A stretch of 56,000 nucleotides of DNA from Neocallimastix lanati (nom. inval.) (taxonomy: Eukaryota > Neocallimastigomycota > Neocallimastigomycetes > Neocallimastigales > Neocallimastigaceae), in NCBI GenBank assembly GCA_016946835.1, contig JACVTC010000129.1, positions 185,001 to 241,000 on the forward strand, given 5' to 3'. Below are positions 1 to 11,176 of the stretch, piece after piece (within the stretch, counting starts at the first letter, position 1; every line of letters starts with the position of its first letter). The position numbers and the translations under genes are program-made. A model generated the notes under the pieces. It had not been told where the DNA came from, did no database searches, and saw only the letters and a program-made list of their open reading frames with translations.

Positions 1-1638
1 TATTTAAAATTCTATTAAATATTAAATAATAATATTATTATTACTATTATTATTATTATTTATTATAATTTATTATTATTTATTATTATTTATTATTATT
101 TATTACTATTTATTATTATTTATTATTATTTATTACTATTTATTATTATTTATTATTATTTATTACTATTTATTATTATTTATTATTATTTATTATTATT
201 TATTATTATTTATTATTATTTATTATTATTTATTATTATTTATTATTATTTATTATTATTTATTATTATTTATTATTATTTATTATTATTTATTATTATT
301 TATTATTATTTATTATTATTATTACCATAATTAGATTTATATCCAAGACAAATTTGGTTCATTTGAATTGGTGGATATCTACCTAATACACTAATTAATG
401 CCTAATATTATAAATAATTATATTTAATAATAATCAATCATACTTAATAAGTAATTATACTAACGAATGCATATATAAATATATATAAATATAAAAGCAA
501 TTAAAAAATTAATTATGTAAAAACTTACATCTTCATCAGTACCAAAACCTTTCATAGCATTTCTTAATTTTTTACAAGCACTTGAAACTTCATCTTGAGT
601 TAATAAATTGCTTTTTACATTTTCAAAGTTAATAAATGCAATTAATTTTATATTGTTGTATTATTAATATTTTAAATATTTTTATTATATTATTTAAAAT
701 ATTATATAATTAAAAAATATAAATGTAAAGAAAAAGAAAATAAAATATATATAAATATATATATATTAAAAACCAATTCATTTATAAATAAAAAAATATA
801 TTTCTTATTAATATTATATTAATTATTATATTAATTATATATTTAACTTACGTTGTACCACCTATGCCAAAGGTAGCATTTTGAGCATAGGCACCAGTAG
901 CATAACTAGCATAACTACCTTGAGGAGGATAACCACCTGTTGGAGGATATGCTGAACCTTGTGGTGGATAACCACCTGCTGGGGGATATGCTGATCCTTG
1001 TGGTGGATATGCTGATCCTTGTGGTAGATATGCTGAACCTTGTGGTGGATATGCTGAACCTTGTGGTGGATATGCTGAACCTTGAGGTGGATACGCTGAA
1101 CCTTGTGGTGGATATGGTGATCCTTGTGGTGGATATGGTGATCCTTGTGGTGGATAAGCTGAACCTTGAGGTGGATATGGTGATCCTTGTGGTGGATAAG
1201 CTGAACCTTGAGGTGGATATGGTGATCCTTGTGGTGGGTATCCACTAGCTGGAGGTGGGTATGCGCTTCCAGTACGTGTAGCTCCTGGTGATGATGGTGG
1301 AGGATAAGCCATGGAACCTTGAGGAGGATAACCACCCGCTCCTGGTGGAGGATAACCTCCTGCTCCTGGCATTGGTGGATATAAACCTTGTGGAGGTGGA
1401 TATCCACCAGCTCCTTGTGGTGGATAACCTGTTCCCGGTGGTGGGTATCCTTGATATTGACCTTGTTGTGGAGGTGGATATCCTTGGTATGGATAACCTC
1501 CTGCTCCAGATTGTTGATATGGACTTTTTTTTTTCAAATAATTAATATAATCGTAATAATTTTAATATAAATATTAAACAAAATAAATATATATATATAT
1601 TAAATATTTTAATATATAAAAAAGTAAACTTACTTCAT
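1..1638 (-). CDS. Annexin with long PYGQ-rich N-terminus (5' part; runs off left edge)
   Basis: Annexins bind acidic phospholipid membranes in a Ca2+-dependent way. Exons on the minus strand: 1638-1634 (only ATGAA, followed by GTAAGT), 1523-852, 610-529 and 401-326; the remaining exons lie beyond the window. Joining exons 1 and 2 gives the start M-N-P-Y-Q-Q. Exon 2 encodes about 225 residues of tandem Y-P-P-Q-G-S-A repeats, the kind of N-terminus found in annexin A7/A11 and Dictyostelium annexin. Exons 3-4 encode the first part of annexin repeat I, including K-G-F-G-T-D-E-D (type II Ca2+ loop) and the L-G-R-Y-P-P-I-Q-M-N-Q helix. All junctions keep phase. It has one more intron than its neighbour at 5980: 82 + 76 nt here equal that gene's single 158-nt exon. 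The intron at 1-325 is filled with a decamer repeat. Tandem paralogue of the next gene; start by splice reasoning only. Confidence 0.88.
40..325. repeat. Decamer repeat TATTATTATT in annexin intron
   Basis: About 26 near-perfect copies of the 10-mer TATTATTATT, with a few TATTACTATT variants, lie immediately inside the donor (G|GTAAT, minus strand) of the intron after the K-S-N-Y-G codons. The T-to-C variants recur every third unit near the left side (around 110, 130 and 170), suggesting a higher-order unit duplicated by slippage. Confidence 0.9.
920..1510 (-). repeat. Coding tandem repeat (PPQGSAY units)
   Basis: In-frame 21-bp repeats encode Y-P-P-Q-G-S-A/P with variants G-G-Y-P-P and Y-P-P-P. 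Neighbouring units differ mostly at third codon positions, so copy number probably changes by slippage or unequal exchange while the frame is held. Both other frames are open here only because the repeat period is a multiple of three. Confidence 0.9.
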
Positions 1639-1740
1639 TACTATTAAAAATTTATTTTATGTGACTGAAATTAAATTAAATATAAAAATTTAATAAATTA
1701 ATAATATATAGTATATTTTCCTTGTTTCTTAGTTTTATTT

Positions 1741-1772
<32 letters not shown>

Positions 1773-2750
1773 TTTTTTGTTTTTTTTTTTTTTTTTTGTT
1801 TATTATACAGTTGATTATTAATAATATTTATATATTTATTTATTTAAAATAAACAATTGTTTTTACAAAAATTCTATTATTATTCGTTTTTTGTTTTTTG
1901 TTTTTTATTTTTAATTTCAAAAAAATAAATATTTATTGAAATATATTTTTTTTCTGCTTTTATTGATATTGAATGTACTTGAATTATTCAATTATTGAAA
2001 ATTGATTATATAAACAATAAAATAAAAAAAATAATAATAATATATATCTAAAAATATAGATAAATTTTGGTATATTATTTTAAGGTATAAAAAAATTAAT
2101 TTTTTTTATTTCTATAATTACTGGATAATATTATAACAATTATGAAAAATAAAAATAAAAATTCTGAAAATATATTGGATTATATTAATTATTTTTTATA
2201 TGTTATATTTTTTTAATTTTATATAAAAAAATTAAAATTTGTGACATTTTTATATTTTTAAATAAGTAAATGAATAGATATATAAATTATAATAAAATAA
2301 ATGAATGATTAAATAAATTTAAAAAATAATAATAATATTCAAATTAATTTTTATTAAAATAATTAATAATGTGATAGAAAACTAAGAAAATCCATTTAAT
2401 TTAATATATTGATTTAATATATTACTATATAATTAAATATAGATTTTATTCATTTACAATATTTTTTATTTTTTTAAAAGTTGGAAATTGCTATCCTTCG
2501 AAAGATACTAATAATAAATGTTACTCCAAGAATTTAAATATGTTTTTTATTAAAAATAAAACGAAACAATGATATTAAAAAAAAAAAAAAAAAATAGGAG
2601 ATAATATTTTTTTATAATTATAACAAAAAAAATTTACTAATAATATCACATGTAAAAAATATACTTTCAACTAAAAATAAAAATTAAATTAATTCAATAA
2701 TATAAAATTGATGTATATATTATAGTTTTATAATTGCATATTGAAAAAGA
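1639..2750. other. A/T-rich intergenic DNA, no gene seen
   Basis: Upstream of the first annexin. It holds a long poly-T block (about 1737-1798, broken by single C and G), short AT runs and no open frame or splice-bounded coding segment. The promoter of the annexin must lie here, but I cannot point to a specific element. Confidence 0.6.
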
Positions 2751-2929
2751 ACTTATAATAGTAATAAAAGAGAAAAAAGAAAAAACTAAAATATTCAATT
2801 ATAGTAACAGTATATAAAGAAAAGAAATATATTATGTAATTTTTTTGATATATTTCTTTTCTTTATATACTGTTACTATAATATAATGTTTTAGTTTTTT
2901 TCTCTTTTTATTGCTATTATAATATAAGA
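2751..2929. repeat. Long foldback hairpin (inverted repeat, arms about 80 bp)
   Basis: The left arm 2751-2834 is the reverse complement of the right arm (about 2848-2929). The inner 34 bp are perfect (TTATAGTAACAG ... GAAATATAT) and the outer part matches with small gaps (CTTATAATAGTAATAAAAGAG against CTTATATTATAATAGCAATAAAAAGAG as its complement). The loop is only about 13 nt. This is a foldback or MITE-like element, or the source of a hairpin RNA; the sequence alone cannot decide. Confidence 0.85.
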
Positions 2930-3208
2930 CAAAATTAGAGGCAATGAAACTAAATTACAATTATTTAGAAAATTTAAAGAAATTAGAAACTACCAAATTG
3001 TGATTAAAATTAAGAATATAAAATGACTGATTTAGATATATTATATATCAATAATATTTTATATAATAACGAATAAAGAAAGCATAAAAAAAAATTATTA
3101 GTAATCTTCAAATAACCTATCGTTATAACTATTATGATTATTATTAATATTATTATGATTATGATTATGATTATTATAATATAATTATAATTATTATTAA
3201 TATTACTG

Positions 3209-3256
<48 letters not shown>

Positions 3257-4936
3257 GTCCATATTGCTATATTATTATGTTAAAATGAAAAGTTCAAAAG
3301 TTTGAAAAGTATTTATATACATTTAAATATAATATTGTATTAATTGTATTATATATTTGAGACAAAAATTTATAAACCATAAATTTTTAATATATAATTA
3401 AGTCAATTTTACTATTAATTTTATGATAATGAATCATCATTTAATTATTATATAATGATTTTATATTATTATAATATGGCTTGTGTATTAATTATTCTTT
3501 AATTCAATTTAAATATTGCTAAAATAATTTCTTATATATATTTGTAAACTAATAATTTCCCTTTAAAACTAAATATTTAATATTATTACACTATTAGTAT
3601 TGAATGTTTCTATAGCATCTCTTATAATATATGGTTTATTTACCATTTATATAATGGAAACCTTTTTCTTGAAGGGTGATATTACACCATCTCAAATTAT
3701 ATGAATACCGCTTATATATTGCTTTTTTATATCACTTTCAATTATAATCCACTTTAAAGATAAGCTCTAACTTTTATAAATTTTCGCTTTGTGGTTTAAG
3801 CAAAAACTATTAAAATAAATTGTTAATTATATATTGGTGTACTTGATAAATCTTGGGGTATTAAAAATTGATTATAATTATAACTAATTATATTATTCTA
3901 GGCATTTAAACTTATCAGTATATAGTGTAAAGTGCTTCATAATTTAATAAGACTTAATATTTTAGTCAATTTCCTCTTATAGTCTAATTTTCTCTATCTT
4001 TGGTTATTTTTATTTATTTCCAGAAAAAAAAAAAAAAAAAGTACGATTTTTAGTAATCAGCACAAAGAATAAGTTAAGTAACTTTCTTATTAATGTATGA
4101 TTGTTTTTTAATCTTTGTAATGTATAATATTAAATTATGCTTTGTATATTCAAGGGGGCGGAAATAGTTTATCACATAATAAATTCCTTTATGTATAAAA
4201 ATAGTACATTACTAATAGCTTAGAGTTTTTTTTTTTAAAAAGATCAAATTATAATTCCAATTAAGAGTCTCTAGTATGAAGATATATAATTCATATGCGC
4301 TTAAGCGGGTTTTTCCCTATTAATTTAGTCTTTTTTATTTTTTTTGGAATTTTATTTTATTTATGATAATTCCCTTTATCAACTATTTTATATTTTACTT
4401 GTTTCTTCAATTTTGCAATCTTTATCATTTTAATCAGTTTTATTAGTCTTCCTTAAATTTATATGATGAGCATATTTTGTCATAATTTAAAGTTCTAATT
4501 TATTTTTCTTTGACATAATACTGTCTCAGACAGACGATTCTTTTGTTTAGAATTTTTTTGAGAGTCAGGAATTTATAGTTTATAATTATGTCAACTTTAT
4601 TAATATATTTTAATATAAAAAGTCACTAACACTAAATTATTCTAAATTAAATAATTTTATATTATTATATTGTGACTTGTGTATTATTATATTACACAAG
4701 TGTTTCAACATATTTGAAGCTAAATTTTCTTATATTTCACATATTCTAACAAATAATAAATAATAAATAATAAATAATAAATAATAAATACTTAAATAAT
4801 AAATAATAAATAAAAAATACTTAATAATTGAATAATTGAATAATAAATAAATAAATAATAATTAATTAATTAATTAATAATTAATAACTAATAACTAATA
4901 AAAGTTTTATTACATAAACATTTTTGATGACATATG

Positions 4937-4967
<31 letters not shown>

Positions 4968-5902
4968 AAAAAACCTAAATTTAAATTGGAAAATTTAAAT
5001 ATTATAATTTCTTCCTGTTTTTCTTTTAATTTAAATAGATTACTTTTAAAAAATAATATCCTAATAATTATTTTGACATTTCAATTATAAATGTAATATT
5101 AAAATTATACTTTTTTAATTATTTTATATTTATATTTCATAGGACATAAAAAAAATATATCTATTCATTATTTAATATAAAAATTAAATATATTAAAAGT
5201 AAAAAAAATATTATTTAAACCATAAATAATATCTCAATCAATATCTCATTATTTATATATTATTAAAATGTGTTTTTTTTTTTTTTTGTACTTCTGTTTG
5301 GATAATCTAATACTAATTAATAAAAATTATCTTCTTTTAGATATTTATATTTGATATTAAATTTTATGTAACATTAGTAACAAATTCAAAAGATAAAGTG
5401 ACCTTTTTCTTATTAAATATAAAATATACTTATAAACTATTTAATATATTGCACAATGTATTACTAAATATATTATTAATTGACATTTAAATTAATAATT
5501 AAATTAGTACAACAAACTTTAAAATAATTAAAATATTTACATAAAATTTAAAAATTATATATAATAAATTATGAACATAAAAAGAATTTTATTTTATTAT
5601 TTTATACTATTCATTTCATTCATTATTCACTATTCAAATTTAAATAATAAAAATAATAATAATAATATAAAAAAAAATAAAAACAAAAATAAATAAAAAA
5701 GCATATATATATTATATTATTTATTTATTTATTTTTTTTTATTTAATTTTTTTTTAATTATTTATTTTTTATTTATTTATTTATTTATTTAACTTCAATA
5801 AATTTCATAAAAACCATTAAAACTTCTTTACATTAATTTTATCTTAAATTTATTTAAATAAAGACGTTTTCAATTTAATTTGTTGATTAGATAAGCATAA
5901 GC

Positions 5903-5938
<36 letters not shown>

Positions 5939-5979
5939 CGAAGTGATTAAATAGAAATCTACGTTATTTATTCATTATT
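2930..5979. other. Intergenic DNA between the annexins with decayed segments
   Basis: Contains an (ATTT)n tract (3211-3254), AAATAAT repeats (4748-4860) and poly-A (4937-4964). The part at about 3290-4700 is less repetitive, with scattered GC-containing words such as GGGGGCGG near 4153 and CTGTCTCAGACAG near 4525, but every frame is closed. Two diverged copies of one segment occur at about 3390-3490 and 4580-4690 (shared: AATTA-GTCAA-TTTA, TTTTATATTATTATA, GGCTTGTGTATTA/TGACTTGTGTATTA). Likely an old degraded insertion; I do not recognise a family. Confidence 0.4.
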
Positions 5980-7666
5980 TTATTTATCATCATGAATACA
6001 AGCTAATAAAAGCTTACAATAATCACCGCTTGTATCACCCTTTATTCTTTTTCCTAAAGATTTACCATATTTTGTTTTGTAGGCTTCCTTAATTGGTGCA
6101 ATAACATATGGAGCTCTATGACGAACTACCAATCTAATAAGTTTATCATCATCAGTACCTAATCCCTTCATAGATTTTTCAAATCTTTATATATTATTTA
6201 TTGATTATGTTATAAAAAATTGTATTAATAATTAACATAAAATATTACATATTTAGTTAATTATATATTTATTTGTTTTATCATTTATTATTATCATTTT
6301 ATCATTTATGATATTTCTTAAATATTTTTATTTTGATTTCAACTTACAATGAAGCAATATATTCAGCTTTATTTCTAATAGAAGCAACTAATTTATTTAT
6401 ATTTATTATAAAATATTAATAAAATAAAATGGCAAAATAAAATATAATTATATTATATAATATATAATATATAATGTATGTTTACCTAAATTAGTTAATG
6501 CCTTCTTAATATCACCAGAAAATTCTTTTGAAATGGCTTTTTCTATTGTGTGACCGTGTTTTTGTTGATAAAGATCAAATACTTGTCTTAAATGAGCGTC
6601 TGGACGATTACATAATAATGAACTTCATAAATATAATATATATATATTTTTATTATTTAACCATATAATAAATTTATTAGTTATTATTAACTATAATTTT
6701 TTTAATAATAAAATATATATATAATAATAATAATAAATATATTTCATTATTTACATAATTGCCATTTCATCTGTACCAATCTTTCCTTCACCAGCTCTGT
6801 AAAGAGCTTCAACATCTGCAGCAACATCTCTAGCACCATTACTTTCATCACGATTACCCTTAATAAATATATTATTGTATTTATATAAATATATATATAT
6901 ATATATATAATAACAATTGTTATTATTATTATTAAATATAATTATTATTGTTAACATATATATATTATTAAATAATAGCAATTATTATCGTTATTATTAT
7001 TAAAAACTTACTTGAAGTAAAACTGTATATAAACGACGGACATAACCACTTGTATCACTTTTAACATCATCCTCAATATCTGTACCATATGTTTTCTTAT
7101 ATAGAACACGAAGAGCATTAATATCACTATTTGTTCTACCAACAAGAATCTTTATGTATGAATTATTAAATTTTTATAAAAACATACGTATATAAAAATG
7201 TAAAAAATAATAAATAATTATATAATTAGTCATATTTTAAAGTCACAATTTATTATATAAAATAATGATTTGTAAATAGTATTTATGTAAATATAAATAG
7301 AAGAAGAAAAAGAAAGTTTATAACTTACTTCCATTAAACAATCATCATCAGTACCAGCACCTTTAAGGGCCTTTAATAATTATTATTAAGATATAATAAA
7401 TAGTTATTAAATTTTATTTTATTTTTTTTCATCTATTATAAATTTAAAATTATATATGTAACTATTAATGAAACTTTACATCATGAAGACATTTAACATC
7501 ATATTCTGCAATAGTCATAGAAAGAGCACAACATAACTGACCGAAATTACCAGAAGTTTCTGATTTAACATCATCTAATAATGATTTACCTATTATAATA
7601 TTTTTATAATTAATATAATGTATGATATTTTTTAAAAAAAGAAAAAAAAAAATTCAAAATAAACAT

Positions 7667-7704
<38 letters not shown>

Positions 7705-8363
7705 AATTACCATAATTGCTCTTATAGCCATTAATGATTTGATTCATTTGAAGTGGTGGATATTTTCCTAAAACATTAATTAACTCTTTTTCATTTGTAC
7801 CTATACCTTTCATAGCATCTCTTACGGCTTTAACAGCTTCATCACATTCTGCTGGAGTTAATAGACCACTATTTTAATTAAATAATTAAAAAAACATTTT
7901 ATTAATGATATATTTTTTTATATATGATATGTTTTAAAAAAAATAAATAAATAAATATCTTATTGTCAATTTTTTATTGATAATTTCTTTTTACGAAAAT
8001 AAAAAACACAATATATATATATATATATATATTTAGAATAATACTAACGTTTGTGGTTGATTGAATTGAGAAACATTTGCTGGTGCATTTTGTGGTGGAT
8101 ATCCTTGTGGTGGATATCCTTGAGGAGGATACCCTTGTGGTGGATATCCTTGAGGAGGATACCCTTGTGGTGGATATCCTTGAGGAGGATATCCTTGTGG
8201 CGGATATCCTTGTGGTGGAATACTAGCTTGAGATCCACCAGCTGGAGGAGCACCTCTATTTTGTTGAGGAGGATAGGCTCCTCCTGGTGGTGGATATGCC
8301 CCTCCTGGTGGTGGATAGGCTCCTCCTGGTGGTGGGAATGCTCCTCCTGGAAAACCGTTTCCG
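5980..8363 (-). CDS. Annexin, four repeats, PGY-rich N-terminus
   Basis: Nine exons are visible on the minus strand: 8363-8049, 7868-7711, 7589-7480, 7370-7329, 7149-7012, 6858-6755, 6622-6486, 6387-6348 and 6184-5980 (TAA). All have GT/AG borders and all phases agree. They give about 416 residues plus a tiny undetected 5' exon that must supply ATG and two bases of the next codon. Exon at 8049 encodes a G-G-A-Y-P-P-P / Q-G-Y-P-P repeat region. The core has four annexin repeats with Ca2+ loops: K-G-I-G-T-N-E (I), K-G-A-G-T-D-D-D (II), G-K-I-G-T-D-E (III) and K-G-L-G-T-D-D-D (IV). Repeats end in typical D-V-K-S-D-T-S-G-Y / D-T-S-G-D-Y helices. Function: Ca2+-dependent membrane binding. Tandem with the annexin at 1-1638, same strand, about 4.3 kb apart. 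An ATG AAT CCA TAT near 8532 mimics the paralogue's start but has no donor before its stop. Confidence 0.93.
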
Positions 8364-8909
8364 CTATCATTGTTTAAATAAATATTATATTATTATTAAT
8401 AAAAACAATAAAGAAATAATGATAATAATAAAAATGAAATTAAAATCAAATAATATCTATTTTTTGGTTTATATAAATATTATATTGTACTGAATTGTAA
8501 TATATTTTAAATAAATATAAAATATGGATTCATTTCCAATTTTATTTTTATTTCTTAATTTATTTATTCACTACTACTATTTTTTTTAATCATTTAATTT
8601 ATTTCCATATATATTTATTTTATTATATTTCAATTTTTATATTTCCTACTCTATATTCGTTCACTATTATTGTGCATTAAAATTTATGTTTAAAAATTTA
8701 TAATTATTTTATTAATCCTGTCTATCTTTTTTTTTTTTTTTTAACAACTCCTTATTGATTTCCTAAGGTATATGTTTTTAATTATTTTTTCTTCATATTT
8801 TAAAATAATAATAATAATTGCTATTTTTAAATAAAATAATACATACTACATTTTTAATTATAAATTTATTTTATTTTTTTTTTTTTTTTTTGAAGAAAAT
8901 GTATTTTTA

Positions 8910-8948
<39 letters not shown>

Positions 8949-9850
8949 TTATTATTATTATTATTTTTTTTTTTTTTTTTTTGTTATAATAATATAAAAG
9001 AAAAATATTATAAAATAAAAAAAAAAAAAAAAAGAAAATATAAATTAAAATTAGTATATATTGAAAAAGGAAAATAAATATATTAAATATATATTTTATT
9101 AAAAATAATTTATTAATTTATTTTTTAAAATTTTAAGAATATAAATAATTTATATAAAAAAAAACTATATTAATTATTAAGGCAAACTGTATCATTAAAT
9201 ATTTATATCGATAATGCTGTCAATTTATAAAAAATTAAAAATATATAATAAAAAAATTATGAGTAATGAAAACTTTATATTTTATATTTTACTGATTTGA
9301 ATATCATTATGATTTAAATATAATATAATATATATTTTTTTTACTTTATTATTTTTATAATTTCATAATATATATAATTGAAAAAACTATAATAAAAATA
9401 AAAAATATGTATAGTTTATTTATTATGGAGTATTTATCAAATTAATTATCCATCTAATAATTTATATCATTATTATAAGTTCTATAAATAAAAAGTATAT
9501 TAATTACAAAATAATCATTAAATTTCTCATAATTATTATTATTATTATTATTATTTTATTTATTTATTTATTTATTAATTTATTTAAAATATATATTATT
9601 TTTGTAAAGAAACTTAATCAATAATTGAACCGTCTATTTTTATTTAGATTTAAAATTTTCAAAAAAAAATTTTTTTATTTTATTTTATTTTAAAATATAA
9701 TATAAATTAAAGATAAAGAAAAAAGAAAATAAAGTACTAATGAAAAGATTCATTATTATAGATAATATTGAAAAAATAGTAAATATTAATTGAGCAAATG
9801 AATAAATAAATAAAAAAATTTAATATAATATAATTCTATTTGAAGAATTA
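8364..9850. other. A/T-rich intergenic DNA upstream of annexin
   Basis: Mono-, di- and trinucleotide repeats (for example ATT repeats at about 8912-8965). It must contain the first coding exon and promoter of the annexin at 5980, but no single candidate exon satisfies frame and donor rules, so none is called. Confidence 0.5.
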
Positions 9851-9852
9851 TA

Positions 9853-9890
<38 letters not shown>

Positions 9891-10090
9891 TCCTAACCAA
9901 AGGAGTTAACGCCGAACCGATATGGTAATAAAGAAAACCCTTATTTATCACTTAGTCTTTCGATTATATCATTAACATAAATAGTGATAATCTTTCTAAA
10001 CACACAAAGAACATAAAGAAATGAATTTCTTTGTAATACTTAGTTTGGTAACTAACTAAATTCTCCTTTGAACCAAGATATCTAATTTAC
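9851..10090. other. Poly-A run followed by a short GC-richer segment of unknown origin
   Basis: A run of about 36 A is followed by about 200 bp with richer composition (AAGGAGTTAACGCCGAACCG). One forward frame reads R-Y-G-N-K-E-N-P-Y-L-S-L, faintly like the Y-G-x-E-x-N-x-S-L-I motif of the LINE 3' ends at 18082, 25355 and 53115. However, the A run lies on the wrong side for a LINE tail in that orientation. A small hairpin AAAGAAATGAATTTCTTT sits at about 10014. Probably a degraded insertion. Confidence 0.3.
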
Positions 10091-10459
10091 AGATATTATT
10101 TTCTTTGTTTTATTTTATTAAATATTTTTTAATGATCTTAATTTATATCCATAATATTAAAATTAGCTTTACAATTTTCTTTTTTGTTATATTGTACATT
10201 AACTTCCCATTTTTTTATTATTAAATTTTATTATTATTATTTTTTTTATTTGATACTTTTATTTATAGATTCTTTGTTCTTTCTTTTTTGTTTATTTGTT
10301 TGTTTTTATATTAATAATAAAATGCAATAAAATAAAATAAAAAAATAAAAATAAAACGAAAACAGAATACATTATTTTCATATATTTAGATCAACTAAAT
10401 GGTGAACAAGGTTTTAATGTTTAAATCGGGAAAAATAATATAATTTTAAATAGAATATT

Positions 10460-10665
10460 TTTCTCCATTTACATTCATTAAATAATGGTGCTTCCACATC
10501 TATTTTAATTATTAATAACTGCTCCATGTTCTACTAAATATTCTCCTAAATATTTATTTCACTAAAACATGTTCAAAATAATAGTGTTGTGCCATTTTTC
10601 ATAATCTATTATAATTTTATATTTATCATTAGAAATTTCTTTTTTAAATCCATGGTAGAAATAAA
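10460..10665 (-). pseudogene. Ankyrin-repeat gene relic
   Basis: On the minus strand three consecutive pieces read as ankyrin repeats, separated by two frame changes: N-G-T-T-L-L-F (about 10570-10600), Y-L-G-E-Y-L-V-E-H-G-A-V-I-N-N (about 10509-10553) and C-G-S-T followed by P-L-F-N-E-C-K-W (about 10465-10500). Ankyrin units have G-x-T-P-L near the first helix and L-(V/L)-x-x-G-A-x-(I/V)-N at the loop, which this matches. Internal TAA/TAG codons and frameshifts make it non-functional. A K-E-I-S-N-D-K-Y-K-I-I-I stretch just upstream may belong to the same gene. Only about two repeat units survive. Confidence 0.65.
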
Positions 10666-10954
10666 AGTTTACTTTTTATATATAAAAAGTTTCCATTTAA
10701 TAAATTCATAAAACTTTAGGTCACCAAAAATATAAAAGTTATATATATATCTTTTTTTGATTATATATTAAAGTTTTTAATCTTTTAGATGTACGTCTAT
10801 TATCATTATATATTATCTCTCTTCTTTAAATGGTTATTCATATTGTATTTGTTATTTTTTTTCTATTATTATCTCTTCGAGAATTATTATTTTCAGTAAA
10901 TAAAAATAAACAAATTAATAATTATTAAATTACCATTTATTTAATAAAAATATT

Positions 10955-11004
<50 letters not shown>

Positions 11005-11141
11005 AGAAAAAGAAAAAAAAGTGTACTTTATGTTTTTATTATTAATTTAATTAAATTAAACTATATATTACAAAATATATAGGATAATTAAAAATAAAAA
11101 TTTGAAATAAAATTTAAAAGGATATTCAATAATTAAAATAT

Positions 11142-11176
<35 letters not shown>

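Noticed and set aside
862-1545. Three other open frames over the annexin N-terminus on both strands
   Set aside because: The 21-bp period keeps several frames stop-free; only the Y-P-P-Q-G-S-A frame joins the annexin core in phase.
8044-8493. His-rich minus frame starting M-I-A-E-T-V and Trp/Ile-rich plus frames
   Set aside because: Shadows of the G-G-A-Y-P-P-P / Q-G-Y-P-P exon of the second annexin; only that frame splices into the annexin repeats.
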